Shown here piece after piece: positions 34,375 through 43,476 of a stretch of 64,000 nt of DNA. The notes under the pieces were generated by a model that was not told the DNA's origin, ran no database searches, and saw only the letters and a program-made list of their open reading frames with translations. This DNA is from Massilia phyllostachyos (GTDB lineage: Bacteria; Pseudomonadota; Gammaproteobacteria; Burkholderiales; Burkholderiaceae_D), in the NCBI RefSeq assembly GCF_021044825.1, contig NZ_JAJNOC010000012.1, forward strand, positions 62,001 through 126,000. Direction: 5' to 3'. The position numbers and the translations under genes were made by a program. Numbering within the stretch: position 1 is the first letter of the stretch; each line of letters opens with the position of its first letter.

Positions 34375-35481
34375 TCAAGCTTCCTGGCGCTCTTCCTTGC
34401 GTGGCGAAAGAAAGGCTTTGTGAAACAGATGACGCGCCAATAAAAGGGGAGGCATGCGCAGCCAGTTGCCGCGCACGTAGAGGGCGAAGCGCGCCGGTGC
34501 GTCCAGCGCGCCGGAAGGGGCGGGATGCATCGGCATCAGCGCGCGCAGGAACAGCGCATCCATGCACGCCAGGCGCAGCGGGCTCGGGGCGGCGCCGGCG
34601 AGGGCCGCCGACACCTCCGGCGGCACGGGGGTGCCCAGCAAGCGCGTGGTATAGCGCAAGGCATAGAACAGCGGCAGCGCGAGCTCGAGTTCCCGGGCAC
34701 GCCCGGGCAACGCTTCCCAGAAGCCGGGTCGGTCACCGAATGCGGCCAGCAGCCGGTGCAGGTCGAACAGGTCGCGCAGGCCATGGTCGAATTCGCCGTC
34801 CCAGAACAGGTGCAGCGCGCTGTGCAACACCATGTCATGCGGGGCCAGGGTGTACAAGGGACAGTCGCCCGCCATGCCGTCCGGCCATGCGATGGGAACG
34901 GCTGCGGCGCGCAGGCGGGCCGGATCCGGGCGCAGCGCCGCCGTTTCGGGCAGGATGGCGTGGTGCACGTCGATCGTGGTGCCGCGCTGCATGTGCTCGA
35001 GCGGCGGCAGTTCGTGCATCCATTCGCGATAATAGCGCTGGTCGTATTCATCGAGCTTGGTGCCGGCCCAGCCCTGCAGCACGAGCGCGCGCTCGGTTGC
35101 CGGCAGGGCGTCCTTGGCCACCATGATGTCGATGTCGCCAAACATGCGGCCGCGCGCCAGCGGCAGATCCGCCATCAGGTAGGCGGCGCCCTTGAGCAGC
35201 AGCAGCTCGGCGCCCCGCCCCGCCTGGGCCAGCGCCCGCGCGATCAGCCGTACCTCGTTACGCATGCTGTCACGGTGACGCTGCGCTTCGGTGCGCAGCC
35301 AGTCCAGGTGCAGGCGCGGCCCCGGCGGCGCCTGGACGCCGGCGTCTTCCAGCAGGTAGGGCAAGGCGCCGTGCAGGCCGGCCGCCCGCGCCTGCGACAG
35401 CAGCAGCTCCCATTCGCGCGGCGCGAGCCCCGACGTCCGTCCAGGCTCGCGCAGCACCTCGACCAGCAATGCCGGCTTCAC
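34375..35481 (-). CDS. Nucleotidyltransferase family protein (NTP_transf_5-like)
   Basis: A 368-residue protein of the uncharacterised nucleotidyltransferase family with the fold signature LLLLKGAAYLMADLPLARGR followed by MFGDIDIMVAK, where GDIDI gives the metal-binding acidic pair. HHAILP and WDGEFDHGLRDLFDLHRLL follow. Related proteins appear in peptide-modification clusters, including some lasso peptide clusters, with HprK-like kinases and PqqD. Its start overlaps the kinase stop by 4 bases (ATGA). The substrate is unknown. Confidence 0.8.
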   Translation of the reverse strand: MKPALLVEVLREPGRTSGLAPREWELLLSQARAAGLHGALPYLLEDAGVQAPPGPRLHLDWLRTEAQRHRDSMRNEVRLIARALAQAGRGAELLLLKGAAYLMADLPLARGRMFGDIDIMVAKDALPATERALVLQGWAGTKLDEYDQRYYREWMHELPPLEHMQRGTTIDVHHAILPETAALRPDPARLRAAAVPIAWPDGMAGDCPLYTLAPHDMVLHSALHLFWDGEFDHGLRDLFDLHRLLAAFGDRPGFWEALPGRARELELALPLFYALRYTTRLLGTPVPPEVSAALAGAAPSPLRLACMDALFLRALMPMHPAPSGALDAPARFALYVRGNWLRMPPLLLARHLFHKAFLSPRKEERQEA

Positions 35482-36395
35482 GGAGCATCTCCGGCCAGGC
35501 CGTCGAACACGGCGATCGCCTCGTCCAGGCTGCTATACACGAAATCGCTTCCCGTGCAGCCGTCGACCAGCTGCGCCAGCACCTCGAAACCGCGCTCGCC
35601 GAGCAGGGCGTAATTGAAGGCGTTGTCGATCAGGCGCATGAAGGTCCGGGCCTTCGATACCGGCGCCAGGCTGGTTGCCGCTCCCGGTTCGAAACGCGGA
35701 AACACCACCCAGGCCGCCCGCGCGAGCTCGCCTGCCCGGGCCACGCTGTCGCGTGGTGGAGCGAGATGCCCGATCGTCCCCTTGATGGTGCCGTGGACGG
35801 GATCGCCGAAGCGCGCTCCGGGCGCGAACCCGCGTATGACGTCGAGAGAAACGTTTTTCAGGCTGATCGGGCGAACCAGCGGCGCCAGCAAGGCGTCGCT
35901 GCAGCGCACTAGCGCCAGTTCGTCGGACAGCAGGCGCCAGCCGCGCATCGCCAGGGCCGCGCACAGCGTGCTCTTGCCGGAACCGGGCGGCGCCGGCAGG
36001 ATGATGGCGCGGCCGTGCTTTTCCAGTACCGCGGCGTGCACGATCAGGTAGCTGTGGGCATGGTTGGATACGCACCAGTTCATCACCCACTCGAACATGG
36101 GCTGGCTCTGTGCCAGCGGCAAGGGCGTGAACGGGGCATCGCCGCCATGATCGAACAGGACTTGCGGACGAACCCAGCGCCGCCATCCGCGCGAACGCAG
36201 CAGGTTCACCTGGAAATCGGCGAACGATTCGGCGGCTTCCACCGGATGCGCGGCGTACAGCCGCGCCAGGCCCTCGGCAACCTGTACGATGTCGCTGCGG
36301 ATGCGGGTCGTGAACGGCCCGGTGCGTACTACCAGCTCGCCGCTGCCGAGACGACGCCGGAGTTCGGCGCGCGTCAGACTGCCGAGCAGGGGCAT
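35478..36395 (-). CDS. HprK-related kinase (HPr-rel-A type)
   Basis: A 305-residue protein related to the C-terminal kinase domain of HPr kinase/phosphorylase. Walker A is APPGSGKST (residues 135-143), followed by RLLSDELALV, the equivalent of the catalytic Asp region. No HPr gene is present. In databases such kinases are called HPr-rel-A and occur with a PqqD-like chaperone. Its start overlaps the PqqD-like gene by 22 bases, and its stop overlaps the nucleotidyltransferase gene by 4. It may phosphorylate a protein or peptide made by the unit (inference). Confidence 0.8.
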   Translation of the reverse strand: MPLLGSLTRAELRRRLGSGELVVRTGPFTTRIRSDIVQVAEGLARLYAAHPVEAAESFADFQVNLLRSRGWRRWVRPQVLFDHGGDAPFTPLPLAQSQPMFEWVMNWCVSNHAHSYLIVHAAVLEKHGRAIILPAPPGSGKSTLCAALAMRGWRLLSDELALVRCSDALLAPLVRPISLKNVSLDVIRGFAPGARFGDPVHGTIKGTIGHLAPPRDSVARAGELARAAWVVFPRFEPGAATSLAPVSKARTFMRLIDNAFNYALLGERGFEVLAQLVDGCTGSDFVYSSLDEAIAVFDGLAGDAP

Positions 36396-36655
36396 GGCTG
36401 GATCAGTTCGAGCTTGGCCAACCTGGCCAGCATGTGAGGGAGTTGCGCGCCGATTTCGGCGGCATCGAGCGCGAATTCGGCGTGCAGCGCGGCGGCAAGG
36501 GTGGATTCGTCCGCGGGGCCTTCCTGCAGGACGCCCAGCAACAGTGTCGCGCCGAGGCCCAGCAGGTGGGTGGCGCCGGACAAGGAATTGAACACGACCA
36601 GTTCGTCATCCCACTGGCGCGCGGCCAGGGACTGACCTGGAATGACCTGCCACAT
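36374..36655 (-). CDS. PqqD-like peptide chaperone of the HPr-rel-A unit
   Basis: A 93-residue protein with the PqqD winged-helix fold: WQVIPGQSLAARQWDDELVVFN, then SGATHLLGLGATLLL and the helical C-terminus ending ELIQPCPCSAV. PqqD-like domains bind leader peptides for modifying enzymes. The C-terminal CPC is unusual. ATG 36655 is chosen; GTG 36658 is the alternative. It starts four bases after the stop of the cysteine-containing exported protein, so the two are coupled. Confidence 0.75.
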   Translation of the reverse strand: MWQVIPGQSLAARQWDDELVVFNSLSGATHLLGLGATLLLGVLQEGPADESTLAAALHAEFALDAAEIGAQLPHMLARLAKLELIQPCPCSAV

Positions 36656-36659
36656 CACA

Positions 36660-37262
36660 TCAATAGTGGGTCTGTTTCAGGAAATCCGCCAGATCTTTCC
36701 AGGCCAGGAAAACCGTCGACGACACCTTGTAGGCGCCGCCGGCCTGGATCTGTTTCCACATATTGGTCAGGTCGCTTGCGTCGATCATCTTCACTTTATC
36801 GGTCAACACATTCAGATAGGCTGCCGCAAGCTCTGCGCCCAGGCGATCCTTGTCCCCACTCAGGCCTTTCAGGACCTGCAGCATGGTCGCCTTGCCGTAA
36901 CAGGCGCGCGTGCCGCTCGTAGTACATGGGAAAATGCTGGCGAACATGACATCCGAACCGCACGACCTGGGCCAGTAGTAACTGCCGATGTAGCACCAGA
37001 CACTGGGTGGCCAGCCTTCGCACATCGTCTTCGGCGCAGTCGCGCTGTTGTGGATTTTCGATGAGTAAAAGCCGGAAGGCGTGCGGCATGCGAAACCGGT
37101 TGCCTTGCTGTCGAGCGTCCAGAAAACGCCGGCGGCGCCAATGCCGGCTTTGCCGAGACGACGGCGCGTCGCACCGCGCTTGCCCAATTCGCTCAAGGCA
37201 GGCCCTGCCGATGCGGTCGGCCGTGTGTCGTTCACGTTGTCGGGTTGGGGTTGGTCAGACAT
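36660..37262 (-). CDS. Exported cysteine-containing protein, candidate substrate of the HPr-rel-A unit
   Basis: An unrecognised 200-residue protein. The N-terminus holds three arginines (RRR, 33-35) and a hydrophobic stretch GKAGIGAAGVFW, resembling a twin-arginine or leader-type signal. Residues 59-121 carry six cysteines (59, 81, 90, 101, 113, 121) and many aromatic residues (GWPPSVWC, GSYYWPRSC). The C-terminal half is helical and cysteine-free. GAGG precedes ATG 37262. It is the first gene of the unit, directly before the PqqD-like gene, so it may be the modified target (inference). Confidence 0.6.
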   Translation of the reverse strand: MSDQPQPDNVNDTRPTASAGPALSELGKRGATRRRLGKAGIGAAGVFWTLDSKATGFACRTPSGFYSSKIHNSATAPKTMCEGWPPSVWCYIGSYYWPRSCGSDVMFASIFPCTTSGTRACYGKATMLQVLKGLSGDKDRLGAELAAAYLNVLTDKVKMIDASDLTNMWKQIQAGGAYKVSSTVFLAWKDLADFLKQTHY

Positions 37263-37448
37263 GTGCGTCCTCGGGAGTGACCGCACGGCGGCCGTGAACC
37301 AGTTCAAGCAAGAAAGATGCCGGAAAATGCACTTGGGAAAAAAGTGTTTGGAAACAAAAAGTTGCGGCGAACAGAAATGTACACCGCAATTTCGTCACAA
37401 CAATTTTAGTTCCTAATGGTTCAGCATGTAAGAAAAATCGACAGCTGT

Positions 37449-38066
37449 TTAGAAAAAGCTCTCAGGAATGACCAAAACGTCGCCTGGACGCATTGGCATA
37501 TTGGCCGAGATGTCGCCATCGCGGATCAAGTCATCCAGGCGGACGTTCAATTTTTCTTGCTTGCCGTTGACGTTGCGAATGACACTCGCCTTGTTACCTG
37601 CAGCAAATTCGGTAATGCCGCCAACCGTGATCAGCACATCCATCAGGGACATGTCGCGACGGTAAGCCAGTGCTTGTGGACGCGTCGCCTGGCCGATGAC
37701 ACGGATCTGGTCGCCATAGTTCCCAACAAAGTTGGTCACGATCACGGTCACGACCGGCTGCTGGATGAATTTGGCGAGCGCGGCTTCGATGTCGCGCGCC
37801 AACTGGGTCGACGTCTTGCCGGCGGCCGGCAGGTCTTCCACCAGCGGTGTCGTGATCTTGCCGTCCGGGCGCACCGGTACCGCACCCGACACTTCGGGAT
37901 TGCGCCAGACGGTGATGGTGACGTTGTCGCCCGGCCCGATCAGGTAGTCCGGATTGACCGGTTCCAGTGCCGCCGCGCTCGGTGGCATGGGCGTGGCGCA
38001 ACCGGCCAGGGCCAGTGCGGCAGCCAGCATCAGGGCAACCTGCTTCATCATCTTGTTCATGCTCAC
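37449..38066 (-). CDS. XrtA-system exopolysaccharide export lipoprotein (Wza/EpsE-like)
   Basis: Outer-membrane polysaccharide export protein of 205 residues. The lipobox LAGC follows a hydrophobic segment (VALMLAAALALAGC). The export domain (DYLIGPGDNVTITVW, then PVRPDGKITTPLVEDLPAAG) and a SLBB-like second half (IRVIGQATRPQALAYRRDMSL) are typical. GTG 38066 with AAGGA 7 bases upstream is favoured; ATG 38060 is nearly equivalent. It is on the opposite strand to the main operon, next to the serine protease gene. Confidence 0.88.
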   Translation of the reverse strand: MSMNKMMKQVALMLAAALALAGCATPMPPSAAALEPVNPDYLIGPGDNVTITVWRNPEVSGAVPVRPDGKITTPLVEDLPAAGKTSTQLARDIEAALAKFIQQPVVTVIVTNFVGNYGDQIRVIGQATRPQALAYRRDMSLMDVLITVGGITEFAAGNKASVIRNVNGKQEKLNVRLDDLIRDGDISANMPMRPGDVLVIPESFF

Positions 38067-38193
38067 GTCAAATTCCTTCCCGACAGGCCAAGTACAGAGC
38101 CACCTATCATCAAATTGTTGTTTTGCCATGAATGGCCGAGCTGTATTGTATACCGACTATTTCCTGAAAAGCCTTTCAAGACGCCAGCCGTGT

Positions 38194-38970
38194 TCACTTC
38201 TGTTGCAATAAAGCGCGTACATGGCGCACCGGTACGGCATACGTGATGCCGCTCGGATTGGTGATCGCGGTTTCCTTGAGCCCCTTTACGAACACCATAT
38301 TGATCACTGCCTGTACGACGCCGGTCTCGGGATCATAGACCGGACTGCCGCTATTACCCGGATAGGCCGTGCCGTCGAGCTGGAAAATATCGAAGCTGGA
38401 GCGCTGCAACTGCGTGATCGCACGCGCATCGAGCTTTCCCGAGCTGAGCGAGGGCGTGACGACCGGCGTGATGGCAGCCAGCGTGGCGCGGTGCGTGGCC
38501 GGATGCAGGCCCAGCACCATTCCAAGAGGAAAACCGGTAAACGCCAGGTCCTGGCCCTCTTCGCCTCCGCTCTCGCTCAGCTGGAGCGCCGGCAGCGGCT
38601 CGCCCTCCAGGCGCAGGTGCGCCAGGTCGTGCTCGCGGTCGATCGCCGCCAGGCGCGCGGGACGGAAGGCGACATTGCCGCGCTCGCGCAGGACGATGCC
38701 GAGCGTCTCCTTGCCCGCGTCCGCCGATACCGGTGGCACCACGTGCGCATTGGTGATGACGCTCAGGCCATCCCCGACCACGAAGCCGGTGCCGAAAAAA
38801 GCGATGGCCGGACTGCGCGTCCGGAGTTCGGTCCCGACCCCGACCACCGAGCGTTTCACGACCGGGATTGTCTTGGTCAGCTGGGCCTGCGCCCCGGCGC
38901 ACAGCCCCAGGAACAGCACCGGAAGCGAGCAAGCCCTGGCCCAGGCACGCCATGTTCTTGTCATTGGCAT
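38194..38970 (-). CDS. Trypsin-like serine protease (S1C/HtrA-type fold)
   Basis: A 258-residue exported protease with signal peptide (ACSLPVLFLGLCAGAQAQ). The catalytic triad is visible: His in TNAHVV, Asp in EHDLAHL, and Ser in PGNSGSP. There is no PDZ domain, unlike DegP. It precedes the export lipoprotein on the same strand, with 127 bases between, and is divergent from the operon at 39359. Within an exosortase locus it could process surface proteins (inference). Confidence 0.88.
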   Translation of the reverse strand: MPMTRTWRAWARACSLPVLFLGLCAGAQAQLTKTIPVVKRSVVGVGTELRTRSPAIAFFGTGFVVGDGLSVITNAHVVPPVSADAGKETLGIVLRERGNVAFRPARLAAIDREHDLAHLRLEGEPLPALQLSESGGEEGQDLAFTGFPLGMVLGLHPATHRATLAAITPVVTPSLSSGKLDARAITQLQRSSFDIFQLDGTAYPGNSGSPVYDPETGVVQAVINMVFVKGLKETAITNPSGITYAVPVRHVRALLQQK

Positions 38971-39358
38971 CTCATCAATCTCGTGTAAAGAATGTATTCA
39001 AATAGCAACCAATCGTGCAAGCTATTTCGACTGATCAACACTACAATAGCAAAGTTCGGGCAAGCAACCCAGTTTCCTCAAGAAAATACTTGGGGAGATG
39101 AGATGATGTAACATAGGCAAGGTTTTCGCTGTGGCAAGCAAAGTTTCGACACAAGCCTTGGCCTACATCGATGCTCTTGTTAGCGATAAATCAAATTGCT
39201 AATAGGAATTTGTGTTGCAAAGTCGGTGAATTTGCGCCTGAATATGCGCAATTTTCCTGCACGCAATTGCAATTGCTCGATGCACAAGCGATCATGCAAG
39301 ACACTTATTGATTGTTGAGTCTGCGGTAGCCAGTGGACCTTACTACGAGATTGACGAG
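38971..39358. other. Divergent regulatory region before the main exopolysaccharide operon
   Basis: The 388 bases are AT-rich and hold no convincing gene. They contain a weak sigma-54-like box (39204-39220) and a perfect 14-bp palindrome GCAATTGCAATTGC (39263-39276), 82 bases before the operon's first start. Promoters for the protease (minus) and the operon (plus) must lie here. Confidence 0.5.
39204..39220 (+). promoter_or_regulatory. Possible sigma-54 promoter of the exopolysaccharide operon
   Basis: AGGAATTTGTGTTGCAA keeps GG and GC exactly 10 bases apart and has a good -12 element (TTGCA), but the -24 element is weak (AGGAAT). It would leave a leader of about 130 bases. Confidence 0.28.
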
Positions 39359-40891
39359 ATGGCAGAAATAACAGCCTTGACCCTGAACTTCCTGAAGGCC
39401 ATCGGCAAGTACCGTTGGCATGCGGTGATCATTTCCTGGATCGTCGCCTTGTGTGGTTGGGCCGTGGTGCTCAAGCTGCCGAACCAGTACGAAGCCTCGG
39501 CGCGCGTGTACGTGGATACCCAGAGTATCCTGAAACCCCTGCTGTCCGGCATGACCATGCTGCCGAACCTGGAGCAGCAGGTGATGTTCATGCGCCGCAC
39601 CCTCATCAGCCGTCCCAATGTGGAACGGGTCATGCGCATGGTCGACCTGGACGTTAAGACCGCCGACCCCAAGGAACACGAGGAGATGGTCAACAAGCTG
39701 ATGTCGGAAATCCGCATGGGCGGCACCGAGCGCGACGATATCTATACCATCAGCTATACCTCGCCCAATCCCCAGCTCGGCAAGGAAGTCGTGCAGGCTT
39801 TCCTGACGATCTTCGTCGAAGGCAGCTATGGCGGCAAGAAGCTCGATTCCGACAAGGCGGTGCAGTTCATCGACGACCAGATCCGCAGCTATGAAGAGAA
39901 GCTCGTTAGCGCCGAAAACAAGCTGAAGGAATTCAAGATCCGCAACATGGGCATGCTGCCGAGCGAAGGCGCGGACTTCGCCTCGCGCATGAACGGCGGC
40001 GGCGAAGCGCTGAACCAGGCGCGCCTGGAACTGGCCGAAGCCGAGCAGGCCCGCAATGCGATCCGCCGCCAGATCGCCGGCACCCCGGCCGCTCCCGGCG
40101 AACGCGCCCTGCCCGCCCCGGTCGACCCGGAACTCGAAGCGCGCATCGCGGCGGTCGCCAAGAACCTCGACGCGCTGCGCCTGCAATTCACCGAGCAGCA
40201 CCCGGACATCATCGCCAACCGCCGCCTGCTCGAGCAACTGCAGGCGCGCAAGGAAGAGGAAAGCAGGAAGCCGCGCACCGCGCTCGATCCGGGCGCCAGC
40301 TACAGCCCGATGCTGCAGCAGCTCAACGTATCGCTGTCGGAAGCGGAAGCGCGCGTCGCCTCGCTGCAGGCGCGCGTGGCCGAGTATTCGTCGCGGGTGG
40401 CGCGCCTGCGTACCCAGAGCGCGGCGGTGCCCGAGATCGAGGCCCAGCTCGCGCAGCTGAACCGCGACTACGAAGTCAACCGCGAGAACTACCAGAAGCT
40501 GCTGGAGCGCCGCGAGTCGGCCAAGCTGTCGGGCGACCTGTCTTCGGCCACCGACATGCTGACCTTCCGCGTGATCGATCCGCCATCGGTGCCGCTCAAG
40601 CCGTCCGGGCCCAACCGCCTGCTGCTGTTCTCGGCCGTGTTCGCCGTCGCGCTGGCCGCGGGCCTGGCCGGAGCACTCCTGATGAGCCAGCTGCGCCCGA
40701 CCTTCCTCAGCCAGGCCGCACTGCGCGAGAGCACCGGGATCCCGATCCTGGGCTCGATCAGCATGAACTGGACCGGCGCCCAGACCGTCCGCCGCAAGCG
40801 CCGCCTGATCCAGCTCGGCGCGGCCATCCTGGTGTTGTTCGGTACCTATGGCGCCGGCGTCGCGGCCATTCTCGCGCGCCCCACGCTGTAA
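39359..40891 (+). CDS. XrtA-system polysaccharide chain-length determinant (Wzz-like)
   Basis: Polysaccharide co-polymerase of 510 residues in the inner membrane that sets chain length and works with the tyrosine kinase. ATG 39359 (MAEITALTLNFLKAIGKYRW) is preferred over an upstream in-frame start. Membrane helices lie at about residues 20-42 and 425-445, with a coiled-coil periplasmic region between (AENKLKEFKIRNMG, EARVASLQARVAEYSSRVA). A second hydrophobic stretch closes the C-terminus. It begins the plus-strand operon, with the kinase 19 bases later. Confidence 0.9.
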   Translation: MAEITALTLNFLKAIGKYRWHAVIISWIVALCGWAVVLKLPNQYEASARVYVDTQSILKPLLSGMTMLPNLEQQVMFMRRTLISRPNVERVMRMVDLDVKTADPKEHEEMVNKLMSEIRMGGTERDDIYTISYTSPNPQLGKEVVQAFLTIFVEGSYGGKKLDSDKAVQFIDDQIRSYEEKLVSAENKLKEFKIRNMGMLPSEGADFASRMNGGGEALNQARLELAEAEQARNAIRRQIAGTPAAPGERALPAPVDPELEARIAAVAKNLDALRLQFTEQHPDIIANRRLLEQLQARKEEESRKPRTALDPGASYSPMLQQLNVSLSEAEARVASLQARVAEYSSRVARLRTQSAAVPEIEAQLAQLNRDYEVNRENYQKLLERRESAKLSGDLSSATDMLTFRVIDPPSVPLKPSGPNRLLLFSAVFAVALAAGLAGALLMSQLRPTFLSQAALRESTGIPILGSISMNWTGAQTVRRKRRLIQLGAAILVLFGTYGAGVAAILARPTL

Positions 40892-40910
40892 GGCGCCCCA
40901 AGGAGTCAAC

Positions 40911-41888
40911 GTGAGTATCATCGAAAAAGCAGCAAGCCGTATCGACCGGCAGCGCAACGCCGCCGCCGCCACTTCCACTACCGCCGTCGTCCCGGCCGAC
41001 GCCATCGTCGACGCGGATGTCGCGCTGGTCGAGGCCACGCCCCTGTCCATGCCCGAACGGGTGGCGCAGCGCGCCGCCGCCGCGCCCGGCGAGACGCTGG
41101 TCGACGCAGCCGCCGCCCCAGCCGTCACGCCAGCCGCCGCGAAGGCCGCCGTGCGCGGCAGCCCGCGCGTGGTCGAACTGGACCTGGCCAAGATGCGCGA
41201 CATGGGCCTGGTCACCGCCGCCGGCGGGCGCACCTCCCTGCTCGAGGAATTCCGCATCATCAAGCGTCCGCTGCTCAAGCGCGCCTTCGGCGAGCGCAAG
41301 GATGGCGAGATGCCGCCGAACCTGATCATGGTCACCAGTTCGCTGCCGGGCGAAGGCAAGACCTATTGCGCCATCAACCTGGCGATGAGCATCGCGATGG
41401 AACTCGACCACACGGTGTTGCTGGTCGACGCCGACGTGGCGCGCCCCTCGGTGCTGCGCACGCTCGGCATGCCGGCCGAGCGCGGGCTGATGGACCTGCT
41501 GGTGGACGACAAGCTCGACGTGTCCGACGTCCTGTTGCGCACCAACGTCGACACGCTGGCCATCCTGCCCGCGGGCACCAGCACCCCGCGCGCCACCGAG
41601 CTGCTGGCCAGCTCCACCATGACCGGCCTGGTCACCGAAATCGCCAACCGCTATCCCGACCGCGTCGTCATCTTCGACTCGCCGCCGCTGCTCCTGACCA
41701 GCGAGTCGCGGGTCCTGGCCGGACACATGGGCCAGATCGTGGTCGTGGTCGAAGCCCAGACCACGACCCAGCACGCGGTCAAGGAAGCGCTGCACAAGCT
41801 GGAAGGCTTCAAGAACGTCAACCTCATCTACAACAAGACCCGGGACATCCCCGGTATCGAAGAGACGTATGACTATCACTACGGCTGA
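40911..41888 (+). CDS. XrtA-associated tyrosine autokinase (BY-kinase)
   Basis: Cytoplasmic kinase domain of 325 residues that cycles with the chain-length protein. GTG 40911 has AAGGAG 6 bases upstream. An Ala-rich linker (residues 15-85) precedes the core: Walker A LPGEGKTY (about 145-152), Walker A-prime VLLVDADVARPS, and Walker B VVIFDSPPLLL. The C-terminus ends ETYDYHYG, a short tyrosine cluster suited to autophosphorylation. The last 20 bases overlap the next gene. Confidence 0.92.
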   Translation: MSIIEKAASRIDRQRNAAAATSTTAVVPADAIVDADVALVEATPLSMPERVAQRAAAAPGETLVDAAAAPAVTPAAAKAAVRGSPRVVELDLAKMRDMGLVTAAGGRTSLLEEFRIIKRPLLKRAFGERKDGEMPPNLIMVTSSLPGEGKTYCAINLAMSIAMELDHTVLLVDADVARPSVLRTLGMPAERGLMDLLVDDKLDVSDVLLRTNVDTLAILPAGTSTPRATELLASSTMTGLVTEIANRYPDRVVIFDSPPLLLTSESRVLAGHMGQIVVVVEAQTTTQHAVKEALHKLEGFKNVNLIYNKTRDIPGIEETYDYHYG

Positions 41889-43461
41889 GCGGATCCACGG
41901 GGCGCCACGGCGCCTGTACCGCCTTGCTCCGGCCGCGGCCGCCGTGGCCGCGCTGGTGATCGCCGCACCGGCGCGCGCCGACTGGCGCTTCACGCCCTCG
42001 CTCGGCCTGACGCAAACCTGGACCGACAACCTCGACCTGCTGCCGGAGCCGGAAGCCCGCACCCAGCTGGTGTCCGAGCTCGCCCCGGCCTTCGACTTCG
42101 CACTCGACAGCCGGCGCGTGAAGGCCGCGGCCAGCGGCTCGTTCCGCCAGTTCGCCTACCGCGATTCGGACATGGCGCGGCCGCGCAACGACCACGTCAG
42201 CCAGTATGCGGGCAAGCTGACCGGCGTTGTCGCCGAAGACCTGCTGTTCGTCGACGCCGCCGCCAGTTCGAGCCGGCAGAACCTGACGGCCTTCGGCCCC
42301 CAGGTGATCGACAATCCCTACTCGTCGCTGAACAACACCCAGGTCAAGACCTGGAGCATCAGCCCCTACCTGAGCCACCGCTTCGGCCGCCAGTTGGCCG
42401 CCACCGTGCGCCTGACGCGCGACGGCGTGGAGACCGACGAGCGCAACCGCTTCGGCGACAGCACCGCCGATTCGGTGTCGCTGGACCTGAACAACGACAG
42501 CAGCGGCCAGAAACTGACCTGGGGCCTGTCCTACCTGCACCAGGACCAGGAGAGCGAACTGGCGGGCGACTCCTCGGTGGAGAACCTGAACAGCAGGCTG
42601 CGCTACCGCCTGGACAGCAAGTTCGCGCTGACCGCGACCGCCGGCTACGACCGCTACGACTACAATGCGCTGGGCGGCCGCACGGCCGGACGCAGCTGGT
42701 CGGGCGGCTTCGCCTGGACGCCGTCCCAGCGCACCAGCATCGAGGCCTCGTTCGGCCGCCATTTCTTCGGCAAGACCGGCTCGCTGGCGGCAAGCGTGCG
42801 CAGCCGCCGCACGGTGTGGAGCGTGAACTACAGCGACGGCATCACCAATACCCGCGAACAGTTCACCCTGCCCTCGGCGATCGACACCACCGCGCTGCTC
42901 GACAGCCTGTTCCTCACCTCCATCCCGGACCCGGTGTTGCGGCGCCAGGCGGTAGCCGCCTATATCCAGTCCGCCGGCCTGCCGCCCAGCCTGGCCGACA
43001 GCGTCAACTACCTGAGCAACCGCTACATGCGCCAGAAGCTGCTGCAAGCCTCGGCCGCGTTCAAGGGCGTGCGCAACAGCGCGCTGCTGAGCCTGTACGG
43101 CAACGAGCGCACCGCCCTGTCGAGCCAGGAAAGCGACAGCGCCCTGCTCGGCAGCCAGCTGGCCTCGCTCAACGACAACGTGCGCCAGGCCGGCGCCAAC
43201 GCGACCTGGGTCTATCGCCTGAGCCCGCGCTCGGACCTGAGCGGCACCGCGAGCTACAGCCGCAGCGAATCCCTCACCACCGGGATCGAGGACCGCCAGC
43301 GCCAGCTGCGCGCAGCCTTCAATACCAAGCTCGGACGCCACCTGACCGGAACCGTGGAACTGCGCCGCCGCAGCGGCAACCAGGGCCTGGGCATCGGCGC
43401 CGCGCGTTTGCGCGACTACACCGAACACGCGATCGCCGCCACCCTTTCGATGACGCTCTAA
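41869..43461 (+). CDS. PEP-CTERM-system outer-membrane beta-barrel protein (TIGR03016-like)
   Basis: A 530-residue protein with a signal peptide (LAPAAAAVAALVIAAPARAD) and a long beta-barrel of alternating aromatic/polar strands (WRFTPSLGLTQTWTDNLDL, YLSHRFGRQLAATVRLT). The final strand ends in MTL. Proteins of this type occur only in XrtA exopolysaccharide loci, and they are thought to form the outer-membrane channel. Its start lies inside the kinase gene, so the two are translationally coupled. Confidence 0.85.
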   Translation: MTITTAERIHGAPRRLYRLAPAAAAVAALVIAAPARADWRFTPSLGLTQTWTDNLDLLPEPEARTQLVSELAPAFDFALDSRRVKAAASGSFRQFAYRDSDMARPRNDHVSQYAGKLTGVVAEDLLFVDAAASSSRQNLTAFGPQVIDNPYSSLNNTQVKTWSISPYLSHRFGRQLAATVRLTRDGVETDERNRFGDSTADSVSLDLNNDSSGQKLTWGLSYLHQDQESELAGDSSVENLNSRLRYRLDSKFALTATAGYDRYDYNALGGRTAGRSWSGGFAWTPSQRTSIEASFGRHFFGKTGSLAASVRSRRTVWSVNYSDGITNTREQFTLPSAIDTTALLDSLFLTSIPDPVLRRQAVAAYIQSAGLPPSLADSVNYLSNRYMRQKLLQASAAFKGVRNSALLSLYGNERTALSSQESDSALLGSQLASLNDNVRQAGANATWVYRLSPRSDLSGTASYSRSESLTTGIEDRQRQLRAAFNTKLGRHLTGTVELRRRSGNQGLGIGAARLRDYTEHAIAATLSMTL

Positions 43462-43476
43462 GCGGAAACAAGCACG

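Noticed and set aside
33556-37262. Lasso peptide cluster
   Set aside because: PqqD-like, HprK-like and nucleotidyltransferase genes fit, but no B2 protease or C cyclase is adjacent, and the candidate substrate is 200 residues rather than a short precursor.
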